A stretch of 64,000 bases of DNA, taken from Incurvaria masculella. Lineage: Eukaryota; Arthropoda; Insecta; Lepidoptera; Incurvariidae. Location of the stretch: assembly GCA_946894095.1 (NCBI GenBank), contig OX335644.1, forward strand, positions 11,823,595-11,887,594. Direction: 5' to 3'. A model generated the notes under the pieces. That model was not told where the DNA came from, did not search any database, and was given only the letters and a program-made list of their open reading frames with translations. The translations under genes were made by a program, and so were the position numbers. Within the stretch, counting starts at the first letter, position 1; the number at the start of each line of letters is the position of its first letter. Below are positions 1 to 43,983 of this stretch, in pieces.

Positions 1-251
1 TGCTTTAAAGTGGAATGTTAAAGTGAGTCTTTTGCCTATCAACATTCACTTCTATTAATGGAGTATAATAAAATGCGAATGTCACAATGGAGTTCCTATG
101 TCATTATAATTTGTGTCTCAGTAAGAACTTGAAATGTGGTGTTTTTTTACATTTTTTTTACGTGATGATGATAATATTTATAAATATAGGTTACCTGCCA
201 ACAGAGCAAGGTGGCCACTTAAATGAAAATTAAATGAACTTCAACCAATAT

Positions 252-257
252 TTTATT
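252..257 (-). promoter_or_regulatory. candidate polyadenylation signal for PFKFB
   Basis: AATAAA on the minus strand about 195 nt after the stop at 453. It supports the last exon ending inside the window. Such hexamers are common in AT-rich sequence, so weight is low. Confidence 0.3.
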
Positions 258-452
258 TCATCTGTAAATGTCATCACTACCTCTCTACAAATGCAGAAAA
301 AAATTTAAGTAAAACAATTCATTCATATATTTTTTTAAGTTTTTAAAATTTTCGTTCTCACTGAGACGCCCTTTTAAATAATGTATGATATGCTTATGTC
401 ATTTTCATACATTTTGGTCACCTTCAAGGGGAATGGCGAAATTTTATAAGTT

Positions 453-34052
<33,600 letters not shown>

Positions 34053-34260
34053 TGGAATATGCTATCGCGTCATGACTAAGTCATCCACTCGACTCGGATC
34101 CAACAAACGAATGAGGAGAACGCATGAGGAGAGGAGTACGACTGCCCTCCCCCTCGCCACACCACCGCTCAGCATGTGTAACTCTCTCTAGCCGCGATAA
34201 GCCGGAATATCCGCTGGTCAGCTAGGTCTGAGACAGTCTTAGTTCCAAATACCCCGACTG
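34053..34260 (-). promoter_or_regulatory. probable 5' UTR/promoter region of PFKFB first exon a
   Basis: The sequence upstream of exon a is less AT-rich than its surroundings, with several CpGs (GCTATCGCGTCATGACTAAG, CTAGCCGCGATAAGCCGG). The palindromic CTTAGTCATGACGCG contains an AP-1/CRE-like TGACTAAG variant. No TATA box or initiator can be fixed by eye. Confidence 0.35.
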
Positions 34261-35727
34261 GCGCTGCTGTCGCCATAAGAAAGAAACACGGTCATAACAA
34301 ATCAACTAAATTGAGTTGGCGGATAATCTAGTTCTCGAATTTAACTTTAGTTGAGATTTCTGATAAGTTCGTCAGCTAAGGTGTGTTTTGTGTTGGGCTA
34401 ATATCACGACAGTAGTAGTGGTGCTTTTTGCGATTGTCGAGATTCTTATTTGCCTGATACGTATTTTTTCTTAGTTTGTTTACAAGTTGTTCCAGATATC
34501 AGCATTGACGTAACACAATATCGCCTATAAGCTCAACTAGGTACCTCTAGGTACTCATGAAGCGTGCACGTGAAGTACCTGTCATCCTTCATATTGAAAA
34601 ACATTTGTTTCTTGTAAGAAAATGACAGCTACTCGTTGTGAGAACGTCTCGTGTTCGCTTCCTGAATAGCCCGACTGGTGTCGTACTGGGCTAGGTGTCT
34701 GTTTATACTTCTGAACTTACAGCCTGGCAAAAATTGTATGGAAATGAGGGTGCTTATTCCCCATACAAATGGCCACCCCGTATATTGTGACTAAACGAGT
34801 TTGATACTTTTATTTGATTTTAGGTACTCACATTTAAGTAAAATATTAGCATGTTTCTTAGCAAATTTGTATTTCATCTTGCAGTAATAAATAAAATACC
34901 TAAACATACTTGAACAAGGAATAAATTGATAGTTCTAGTTTAATTGACCGAGCGAAGAACGAAGTGTCCGTTTGAGATTGGGCAAAAATGCTTTCGTATG
35001 TCTGTCCATATGTTCTCCTCTACAAGTCGCTGATTCAACCAATTCTCGTGAAATTTTGTCAGGATCGATAAAATTACATAAAACATTTTTGTGAAGACAT
35101 TTTTTTTATTTTACAAAATTTGCGGCGGAGCTATTTTGAAAAATGTTCGTGGCGATGAAATGAAAAAAGTGGTGTTCCATGCTTTTTTAATTGCTTTCAA
35201 ACGTTCCATCCGAAACGGAATGATGAACTTTGTCTTCCCATAGAAAAAAATAAAAAGCTATAGCCGCGCCAATCGGGGTACTTTGAACTATCGGTGTAAG
35301 TAAAATGTTACTAGTAGTTCACGTACTCGCATGCACTGCGCATGTAGACCACTCACTAGGGCGAAGGTATATTATTTTATTATAATCAGACATATGCTCA
35401 GTACGGAGCTTATCACCGTAAACGCCACAGCAAAGCCACAGTAGGCATTGTCATTTGTAAGAAAAGCGTATTTCGGTCAAAGTCCAATCTGTGGCGGGTA
35501 CGGTGATACAGGTGATGCCGTCTAGTCGTGGGTCGAAACATTAGAACAATTTGCTTGCAGTAGTTTATATGTATACGAAAATCGAGCAACCGTTTTCATG
35601 CCGAACGACAATTTCTGGTATCAACGAATTCGGCGACTACAATAGTAATTTAGTCGAGAAGCGAAAACCTAATTTATTACAGTACTTTAGTTTACAGAAC
35701 CAACCGATCCTCTAGGTCCTTTAACTA
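34261..35727. other. intergenic stretch with repeat traces
   Basis: Repeat-like text includes GAGAACGTCTCGTGTTCGCT at 34640 (family seen at 18610, 41600, 50600 and 50800) and a dispersed piece around 34940-35300 with GACCGAGCGAAGAACGAAG. No coding region is seen. Confidence 0.5.
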
Positions 35728-36060
35728 TAGGGTCGGTAAATTATGCAATGCACTCCCTGCCGAGCTATTTCTCCTAAAGTACAACCTGGGATCCTTCAAG
35801 CATGGTGTAAAGTAGCACCAGAAGCACCTGGTCGGCCGGCATGGTTTTCGGAAGCTCATGGGCATCGTCGGGCACCTTATGAGATCCTGGCGTACGGCAT
35901 GTACCGCGCTTTACATAAAAAAAGTGCTCTGACCAAAAATATAAATAGTTTGTTTGTTTTTAGTTTTTTTTTGTACAGGGTAATCTTTAAAACGAATGGA
36001 GCGATTTTACAAATTCTTTCGCCAATTGAAAGCTATTATTCTTGTCTAACATAGGCTATA
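35728..36060 (+). pseudogene. LINE ORF2 C-terminal remnant
   Basis: GGTCGGTAAATTATGCAATG onward reads KLCNALPAELFLLKYNLGSF then KHGVK and a stop, typical of the last residues of CR1/jockey-like ORF2 (KLWNxLP). It is degraded after 35815. Confidence 0.6.
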
Positions 36061-36299
36061 TTTATTTTTATAGTTAATTAATTTTAATTTTTATTTTAAT
36101 AGTTAAAAGTTTTCCTTTTTTTAAATTTCTATATTTAAAAACGAAGTTGGTGAAAATACCGTTGCTTGGCCGCTTCATCGGCGCACGCTGGTCAGTGTTT
36201 CAGATACGTGCAATTTATGTTAATTTTTATGTTAAGCGCGGCATATGACACACGCCAGGATCTGTTGAGGTGCCAGGCGAATCCCATGGGCATTCAAAC

Positions 36300-36640
36300 T
36301 TTCAGTTATATCTTGGGAAACACTGGTCGTCTTACCGTCTTGTCACCAATCTTGCGACCACTGAAAGTAAACGCCCCGAACTGATCTACCAACCTTTCAT
36401 GTCCAAATAGGTTTCGTTTATATCTTGGGAAACACTGGTCGTAGAACCATCATGCGACCACTCAAAGTAAACCCCCCAACCTTATTTACCTACCTGTCAT
36501 GTCCAAATTGGTTTCGGTTTTATCTTGGGAAACACCATTTTAAAAGATTAAACGGCTTTCTACTCACGGCATGATTTGTGAACTTACATTGGGAAACACC
36601 GGTCGCAGGCCTATCATGCGATTAGGTACTCAAACTAAAC
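36300..36640. repeat. tandem repeat of about 100 bp, same unit as 20460-20770
   Basis: CTTGGGAAACACTGGTCGT, CATCATGCGACCACTCAAAG, CGCCCCGAACTGATCTACC and TTTCATGTCCAAATAGGTTT recur in three to four units, some broken. Confidence 0.8.
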
Positions 36641-36664
36641 GCCCCAACCCTATCTAACTACCTG

Positions 36665-36920
36665 CTACTCGAACTTTCAGGGGGGGCTGCGAAAACCATG
36701 CCGGCCAGCCAGCTTATTCTTTACATCATGTTTGAAGGACCCATTGAGGTGCCCGACCACACAACATGGGCATTCGAACTTTCAGGGAGGCTGCGAAAAC
36801 CATCCCGGTCGTCCATAGGTGCTTCTTCATACCATGTTTGAAGGTCTCATTGAGGTGCCCGACGACGCCCATGGGCATTCGAACTTTCAGAGGGGCTGCG
36901 AAAACCAAGCCGGCCGGTCA
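36665..36920 (-). repeat. tandem repeat of about 106 bp derived from a LINE C-terminus
   Basis: CGAACTTTCAGGG(G/A)GGCTGCGAAAACCA starts units at about 36669, 36776 and 36881. On the minus strand each unit reads MVFAAPLKVRMPMGVVGHLN then FKHGMKKHL, similar to the LINE tail remnant at 35728. So the unit is amplified LINE coding sequence. Confidence 0.65.
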
Positions 36921-36949
36921 GGCTTAAATTCAATTCAAATCTTTTATTC

Positions 36950-37513
36950 CGGGAGGTCACGACATTTTTGGTCACGATGAGGTAAATGGCTGAATCTGGG
37001 TTTACATGTTAGAGACCAACCCTCTGATGCTAAATATGTCGGTCTGCCTGCGCCAAGTGGTTGCGGTTTCTAGATTGGCTATATAAAATAGAAGCGAGAA
37101 TAGAAGTTGGTATGTACCTGCTGGTGAATATACTGATTATCTAGAAACATTGATACCTATTAATTTTACAACAATAACCAGTCAGTTTTTTAGTTAAATA
37201 CTGAAATATACCTAAAGTTATATCTGTAACCTAAATCGCCTATAACTACGAAACGCAATCAAAGATTTGTTCAGTTTTGGTATTGCTAAGCAAGTATGTA
37301 CTGATAATTTTATGATTCGTTATTTGAAACCATTTACCTTATCATTTATATTTTTTGTCACCATAACTACTTTTTCAGGCGCCTTATCTACGTAACGCAA
37401 CCACTTGGAACAGGCAGACTGACACATTTAGCATCAGAGGGTTGGTCTATATCATGTGAACCTAGTTTCAGCCATTTACGTTATCGTTACCATTTTTGTC
37501 GCGACCTCCTAGT
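36950..37513. mobile_element. inverted-repeat DNA element, intact copy
   Basis: The left arm of about 115 bp (CGGGAGGTCACGACATTTTT, GAGACCAACCCTCTGATGCT, GCGCCAAGTGGTTGCGG) is matched in reverse at 37380-37513 (GCAACCACTTGGAACAGGC, AGCATCAGAGGGTTGGTCTA, GTCGCGACCTCCTAG). The core is about 250 bp. The second copy is the split one at 10588-12472. Confidence 0.8.
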
Positions 37514-38928
37514 CTATTTGTTGCACTAAAAAATTTTAAATAAGCCTACATAAAATCGGTATGGATGCAGTTTTTCAGAATTAGAAGGAAATTTATTTAC
37601 GGAAATGGGATATTTTTGATATGGCTAAATGGTATTCAAATCGTTATGGGGTGAATAGGGGATTTCAAGCATTTATGGAGAAACAATATAAATTTTCGAA
37701 ATCATTCAAGCCGCGGGCAAAAGCTAGTATACTATAAGAAACATAAATCCATGTATAGCATTCCATGCGGTCGTATTGGATAACAAATACGTCGTAGAGG
37801 TATCATACATCGATATATCATAACTTTGTCAGTTTTAATTTTATAATCCTAGGCGCGTCGAGCGGTAACTTCAGTGTAATTTTGGAATGGGCGGGCACGT
37901 TTCTTACCACAATGAACAATTCAATATTCCGTGTTGCTTACCATGATCCCCTCAGACATCGTTCCCTCAGACGTTTTTAGACTCATAACCTCTTGGACTT
38001 CCGGAATAGCTGGGATAGCTCCATTTAATTTAAAACTACTAATGTTGTTGGATGACTCAACAACTCTTTACGTGCGGCTCAACAAAAAAAAACAGAAAAC
38101 AAAACAACATTGTGGATAGCAAGCATCGGCATAGAAAAAGTATACCTATACCATATCTTTGCTAGCAAGTAATTAGTGGCTAATGAAGTACGTAATGTGA
38201 TAGATACATGATTTTCTCGCACCTTTTATTCAATTTATGTACGTTTGAATGAGTATATTTCCTATTAATGTCTTTATAATGTGTATATATTTCCAAGACT
38301 TAGTTAAGCCTAAATTTTCCATTTTAAATCGTCAATAGTCTTAAGATAAACTGATTATTATATTATTATTATATAATAGTATCGCTCGATGATAATTAGA
38401 GATGTTCCACGCCAAGGCCCTCGTGTCTTTACAATGAAAAAATAAAAACATCTTACGTTCCTTTTGGTCAATTTTATGTTATGAACAAAGGAAAGATAAA
38501 GAAATTGTTTCGGCAAACCAATTCGGATGTAATGAAATAAGTCTAAAGTCCTAATTCAGGTGAAAAATAACGAAGGATATTATTTTAATTAAAAATTTAT
38601 CACTAACTACATATGGTGCAATCCACTCTAATTAATTTTTTCGACTAATGCAGAGTCAATGTCGAATAAAAGTCTAAGTCATAGTACAGTATTTCCCTAT
38701 CCTAGTTTTCGTAGTCAAGGGCACATAACCTAAGGGCAACAGTTATTGATCTAACAAAAAATAACATGTCGTTGTGTGCTACTTGGTTGATAGGTCTTTT
38801 GCTGTAACATTATTATATTTTAAGTATGATAATCGTTTGTGTTTTACCAACTTTGACATAAGAAACGATAAATTCATGCAATAGTCCTTCCTGGTTCATG
38901 TTTCTTATATAACGTGTGCGTACCAGAA
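37514..38928. other. upstream region of the three-exon gene
   Basis: AT-rich. 37930-38110 carries a common repeat-like stretch. No TATA box is convincing. The in-frame stop at 38869 lies 60 nt before the ATG at 38929. A CAG at 38924-38926 could be a splice acceptor if a non-coding exon exists upstream. Confidence 0.4.
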
Positions 38929-39135
38929 ATGTATCCAATCATAAATTTAACAAAACCAACAGAATTAAATGATAATTTAGTGAATTTTCTTGAGATTCCT
39001 GATGATATCACGGTATCTTCTACAATTTGGACCGAAACGGATTCGGTTCCAGAAAACTCAATCAGTAACAATCGGGACTGGGCAGGAATACCGCAACCGC
39101 TAATTGACTTCGTGAAAGGATCAGATAAACTTGAG
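38929..39135 (+). CDS. unrecognised gene, exon 1
   Basis: 69 codons from the first ATG after the in-frame stop at 38869 to the donor GAG|gtaggt. It contains DDITVSSTIWTETDSVPENS and IPQPLIDFVKGSDKLE. Confidence 0.7.
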
Positions 39136-41573
39136 GTAGGTATTATACTCCGATAGCCCGTAAGTACAGTATTGGACCGTCTTACTTAACCGTAGAAGAG
39201 AGAAGGAAGGGGAAGTATCATGTGGGAGTCGCACCCTGAACGCCACCAAATAGGGTCCTGTAACGTTCTTAAGTTTCATTACGTGTTCTTACGTGTCGTT
39301 TGAACTCGAGAAAATCAATAGTTAGTAGCGAATTCACATCCGAACTCACTCGCCGGCGCTGCGAAATTTGTAAGTATATATACGTATAAGTATAAGTATA
39401 TGTATAAGTGGCTACGCCGCCGCCCCCATACAAACGAGTTTCGGTTTGTTCTCCCGTCCTTCCATCTTGCTGCACCGTCCAACCATTACCGCCGAGGCAA
39501 AAGTATTCCCAAAATGCGTTCACCAAGTCAGTTTCCACCAACTCAAACCCTCCAGTACGTCTGGAAGTATATTTTAGTGTGGTATGTAGGAACGTAGGTC
39601 AAAATGTTTGGGTTCGTGGTTTTTTATTTAGAAATTGGTGGCAGCAGGTATTATAGTCTTTTTTTTTTCAGGTCTAAACAATAAGCCTTGGATAACACCA
39701 ATAATGCTCATTCATTATACTTTCAGATAACAACAGAAGCAACTCCAGACTACCCTTGGATAAAAATGAAAGATGTATTGGACACATTCCCCAAGGACTA
39801 CTTGCAGAGCTTGAATCGTTATCAAAGTGCTACGCCCATTGCTACGCCTGAGTCGAGTCAACCAACAGAAACATCTTCGCTTTACTCGCCGAGGCCAAAA
39901 TATTATAGTACATATTCAATAGAGAAGCTCAACAAATATTTTGAAGATGAATGTACATTTTTCTCTGCAAATAGCCCTTCTTTGAAAAGTCTACAAGAAC
40001 CATGCCGGGTAAGCTGAAGCTTTTACTGTAGTATTCAGAGAGGGTATAGAGGCACAAACAAAAATATTTGGTTTATACTTTTTGTAATAGTTGAGCTCAC
40101 ACACAATCAACTATGCCATAATCTGCCTTTCACACCGCTTAGGCGGTATGGGTACCTACCTCGTGGTGTTTGCCTTCTGTGCAGCACTATTTACTTATTC
40201 TGTGGCGACAGCGAATGCCGCGCGGTACCTGAAAAAAACCGCGCTACCGCGCGGATACCGCGCGGGATCCGCGTATATCTGAACAGGCCTTTATTTCGTC
40301 ACATGGCGTCCCTCTCAGGGGTCCTACTCATAAGATTTTCGCCTTGTGTCACCGGTGACTCACCGGGGAGTCACAACGCGTTCGTACTCATAAAATGACA
40401 GCAACATGTCACCCTAGTGTTGTCCCTTTCTAATTATCCTAATTAGAGTGCCAAACGCTAACATAACAGTTGATGTTTGATAACGTCAGGCGAGAGAGTC
40501 TCAAATTCATCTAGATATACTGGTCCTCGAAGAACTATTAGAGATTCCTGCAAATAACAGCTTTTATTTCACTAACTACTTCACTGTCAATGCGCCGCGT
40601 TAATGGAATCTGCTTCCTGAAAGATCCTTGAAAGGTCTTCCTCATCTAGTCAATTGTTTAAAAAGAACCTGAAGTCATTCTAAAAAATTAAAGTTTAACT
40701 AAGTATCACATTCTTTTATCATGTTATTTTTACATGCAACACATATATTATTTCTTTCTTTCTTAACAATTTATCTTTACAAATTAAATTTTGTTTTCCT
40801 TCTCATGATGAAATCTTGCTTTGAGACACATTGATCTCTGTCAGATTGTGTACATATATTAGTAGTTATTATATTATTATAATAGTATGTATATTAATAC
40901 TAGATGTATTTTGTTTAACTTTATATTAGTATTCTTATGTATGTAGATATTTCCATGTATTTATATATGTGGTGTTCTATGGTTAATTTCTGTTCTTATA
41001 AACAGTGATTTAAATATACATATATGTTATCTTTAAAATGCTCCGAATTATTTCACCTCGATTAGAGATAGGTACCTATCTCTAATCGAGGTGAAGAAAT
41101 TACATTCTTCACCTCCATGCTCTCTCTACATCTCAAAGGTTGGTAGGTAGAGAATTCCCTTCGGCATTAAGCCCGCCTGTGGTAACAACTGTTAAGAGGT
41201 GTACAATACATAATTTTATTATTTTTTTAAGTATATATTTATCGTACGAATCTTATGTTTATATTATTAAGAAAAAAATAAACTTGATTTGACTAATCCT
41301 AAATATAATATTGTGTATTTGTCTGTTGTCTAATTCTTCTCCACAATTCAGCCTGATTCTGTGGACAAAGCTGACACCGATTCGATAGATGACTATTGGT
41401 GGCGTCGCTCATTTTCAATCGACGAGTTCTCCATCAGCCCTCCCACGGAATATCTGCTTCGCGCAGTGGCCAGGGCCAGGGAGTACGAGCTGCCTGCTCG
41501 ACATGACTACGACGAGGAACGCACCACGAAGTGGGTTGAGGACAACTTTTTGAGGCGGATGGAAAATATTTAA
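38929..41573 (+). CDS. three-exon gene for a 236-residue protein, unrecognised
   Basis: Exons 38929-39135, 39727-40008 and 41352-41573 join in phase 0 with good sites (GAG|gtagg, tttcag|ATA, CGG|gtaagc, attcag|CCT). The product is acidic and hydrophilic, with no signal peptide or membrane segment. The N-terminal part carries MYPIINLTKPTELND. The middle has YPWIKMKDVLDTFPKDYLQS followed by a Ser/Thr/Pro-rich linker (TPESSQPTETSS). The C-terminus is the densest part: DDYWWRRSFSIDEFSISPPT, YLLRAVARAREYELPARHD, TTKWVEDNFLRRMENI. The conserved look of the C-terminus and clean splice phases argue for a real gene. I assign no function. Confidence 0.75.
39727..40008 (+). CDS. unrecognised gene, exon 2
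   Basis: 94 codons, phase 0. It contains TTEATPDYPWIKMKDVLDTF, a Ser/Thr/Pro-rich run, then YSIEKLNKYFEDECTFFS. The donor CGG|gtaagc is strong. Confidence 0.75.
40310..40520 (-). mobile_element. MITE-like dispersed element (also at 10490, 29340, 51320)
   Basis: Shared words are GTGTCATCGCACTCTAATTA, AGAATNATTAGAAAGGGACA and CTCACCGGTGAGTCACC in variable form. Here it reads in reverse: CTCATAAAATGACAGCAACA and TTCTAATTATCCTAATTAGA. The ends were not fixed. Confidence 0.5.
40540..41300 (+). pseudogene. LINE 3' remnant in the last intron of the three-exon gene
   Basis: The plus strand reads NNSFYFTNYFTVNAPR, a stop, WNLLPERSLKGLPHLVNCLK, the conserved tail (RLWNxLP) of CR1-like ORF2. A long AT-rich 3' UTR-like stretch follows. 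Stops break the frame. Confidence 0.6.
41052..41095. repeat. perfect 44-bp palindrome
   Basis: The left arm TTCACCTCGATTAGAGATAG plus GT, and its exact reverse complement, meet at GGTACC with no spacer. It lies 257 bp upstream of exon 3 of the three-exon gene. Confidence 0.9.
41352..41573 (+). CDS. unrecognised gene, exon 3 with stop
   Basis: 73 codons and TAA. Acceptor cacaattcag at 41351. It is Trp/Arg/Glu-rich, with GC content well above the neighbouring introns. Confidence 0.8.
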   Translation, partial: PDSVDKADTDSIDDYWWRRSFSIDEFSISPPTEYLLRAVARAREYELPARHDYDEERTTKWVEDNFLRRMENI

Positions 41574-41811
41574 TCAGGGGGTCTACTCATGAAAGCGGAA
41601 GTGAGAAGTTCCCGTGTTCGCTTGAGTAGAAGCTGAGCTGAGTAAGAGCTAAGAGTAGAGTTGAGTTTGACAGAAGCAAGCACAAGAACTTTAATTAGTA
41701 CACACCCGGAGTAGATATGCTGAACGTTTACCAAATTTGGCAGGTAAAGCTGCTAATTATGATACCATGCAAGTAAAAAATGTAAAAAGTTAATGAAATA
41801 CATATTGTAAT

Positions 41812-41817
41812 AATAAA
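41812..41817 (+). promoter_or_regulatory. polyadenylation signal of the three-exon gene
   Basis: AATAAA about 240 nt after the stop at 41573, in an AT-rich stretch. This is a normal 3' UTR length. Confidence 0.6.
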
Positions 41818-41864
41818 GTAAGTATGGTTCCAAATTGAATGTTTTCTTATGTAACTTGACATGG

Positions 41865-42000
41865 TGGAACCATACCCACCGTCATGTAATAAGCCCAACA
41901 CACCGCATTCCCGAAGGAATTAGGTACCACTCCAGGACCTTCCCTTTATGAACGGAAAACACGGATATTTTTTTCATCAACCCGGCGGGCTTAATTATTG
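41865..42000 (-). mobile_element. SINE fragment next to the full-length LINE
   Basis: CACCGTCATGTAATAAGCCC, CACCGCATTCCCGAAGGAAT, GGTACCACTCCAGGACCTTC and AACGGAAAACACGGATA. Confidence 0.7.
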
Positions 42001-42242
42001 CTGACATTTCAAAATAAAAAAAAAATTAAGTGTTCACAGGTCAATCTAATGTGACTGTGACCAACGAATGGAGATTCGAAAAAACAAAAGAAGTGAGAGG
42101 ACGCGTTTTAATTCATGAAAATAATAAAATATCGATTTTAGGTGAAAAAATCGTGTTTTGAAGTCAAATACGGTACTGAGTGAGTTTGTGCAAACATTCA
42201 AGGCACGTGAGTAGTACTGCTAAAGACAGAGCGTAGTAAATT

Positions 42243-43868
42243 ATGTCCAAAGATCCTCCTGAACCTGACGACCCCGGCGGCGGGCATCATCTACCGCTGG
42301 GTTTTGTTTTTGCCAAATCCAAGCTCCCGTCCCAGAGTAATTCTATCGATGACGAGTTTCTAACTCCTCCTGAAGCAAGTCAATTCGTGGAAATTTCTAA
42401 TAAATATGATCTTCTTTCCGAAAATGACAATATGGATACTTCCTCGATTTCTGGCAAAAGAAAAAGAAAAACTAAAGATGGGAAACGTAAAATTAAACAA
42501 CATCCAACTCCTTCCACATCCCAAGAACCAGAAGAAATCTCCACATCACAGTCTTCCCTTCAAGTTTCGGACGCCGAACACCCTCCTGCCAAGATCCCAG
42601 TTCCTGCATCCCTTCCGTTCTCCAATACCAAGAATGCAAGCCAATCTCAAAAAAATAACTTAACCCCGATGCGACTCTATAATCAACAAGATAAAGGTCC
42701 TTTTATCATTCACGTCCAAAAATGTGAACCGTCTCCAACTTCAGGTACCACCCTGAACCCGATTACTTTTGGCCTTTTTCTAAGACAATACAACATAAAA
42801 AATATCACTAAAGACGGTATCAAAAACATTGGAAGAAATAAAATATCCATGGAATTTGAAACAGCCAATGGAGCAAACAATTTTTTAAATGAAAAATTCC
42901 TTTCGGAAAACATTTATAAAGCGTTTATACCAACATTTAACGTAACAAAAATGGGTATTGTCAGGGGGATCCCCCGTGACTGGACCCCTGACCAAATTAT
43001 TGAGGAAATTCAAGTACCAGAGGGCTTCGGGTCGGTTATTAATGCTAGGCGGCTCAATTATAAAGATAAAAAAAATAATCCTCCTACGTGGCAACCGTCT
43101 GAAGCGGTGGTAATCACATTTGACGGACAAAGACTCCCTCAAAGGGTTTTTATTATAAATACTAGTTTACCAGTTGAATTGTATATTTATCCCACAGTAC
43201 AGTGTTTCAAGTGTTGTCGTTTTGGTCACACGCAATCACTATGCAGGTCAAAACCCAGGTGCTACAATTGTGGGCAGGAACATACTGGTGCTTCTTGCAA
43301 AGAGGAAAATTCCCCTCTCAGTTGTATCACCTGTGGTGGTAATCATCTTGTCATAAGTAAGAACTGCCCTGAGTTTGAGAGACAAAATTTGATTAAAAAT
43401 AATATGGCCCTAAAATCTTTATCATATGCTGAAGCATCTCGCGAAGTTCCAACTTCAACCAGATCCTATGCAAATGCAGTAACGTCCACTCCTGCCTATA
43501 CCTCAAAACCATCACAATTTTTAAAAAATCCAAGTCCTCAAGTAGTCAAATCGTACAGGAAAACGGTTTTCTCCAGCCCACGTCCTCGACAGCCACTTTC
43601 TCCAAGTTATAATATGAGTGCACATAATGCTATAATTAATGATTTTGCTCAATCATCATCAATAAATGGTACAGCTCTTTGTAAAACACCTCAAAAATCT
43701 CTTGCTTTGGACCAAATAGGTCAATTACTTAATGTTATATTTAATATAATCTCAGCCAATTCATCTATACCGTCCAACGTTGCCACTCAAATTAATAATA
43801 TATTGTCAATTATACAAAATGCCCATAACGTAGATCCTACGAATGATCTACTGGACATCGTTCCTTAA
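42243..43868 (+). CDS. LINE ORF1, gag-like nucleic-acid-binding protein
   Basis: 541 residues. It binds element RNA and escorts it in jockey/I-type LINEs. The N-terminal third is Ser/Pro/Lys-rich with a basic KRKRKTKDGKRKIKQ run. The middle forms an RRM-like region (about 150-300: GPFIIHVQKCEP, GIVRGIPRDWTPDQIIEEI). Three zinc knuckles follow: CFKCCRFGHTQSLC (321-334), CYNCGQEHTGASC (340-352) and CITCGGNHLVISKNC (361-375). The tail is Ser-rich. The start ATG was chosen as the first in frame after the 5' UTR. Intact. Confidence 0.93.
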   Translation: MSKDPPEPDDPGGGHHLPLGFVFAKSKLPSQSNSIDDEFLTPPEASQFVEISNKYDLLSENDNMDTSSISGKRKRKTKDGKRKIKQHPTPSTSQEPEEISTSQSSLQVSDAEHPPAKIPVPASLPFSNTKNASQSQKNNLTPMRLYNQQDKGPFIIHVQKCEPSPTSGTTLNPITFGLFLRQYNIKNITKDGIKNIGRNKISMEFETANGANNFLNEKFLSENIYKAFIPTFNVTKMGIVRGIPRDWTPDQIIEEIQVPEGFGSVINARRLNYKDKKNNPPTWQPSEAVVITFDGQRLPQRVFIINTSLPVELYIYPTVQCFKCCRFGHTQSLCRSKPRCYNCGQEHTGASCKEENSPLSCITCGGNHLVISKNCPEFERQNLIKNNMALKSLSYAEASREVPTSTRSYANAVTSTPAYTSKPSQFLKNPSPQVVKSYRKTVFSSPRPRQPLSPSYNMSAHNAIINDFAQSSSINGTALCKTPQKSLALDQIGQLLNVIFNIISANSSIPSNVATQINNILSIIQNAHNVDPTNDLLDIVP

Positions 43869-43983
43869 TCAATGTAAATAAATAGTTCTATCTCTTTAAT
43901 GTTTCATATTAGTTATTTAATGTAATTTTTTTTTTTTGTTTGTTTGTTTTTTATTTTATTTATTTTTTCTCAATTCTATATAA

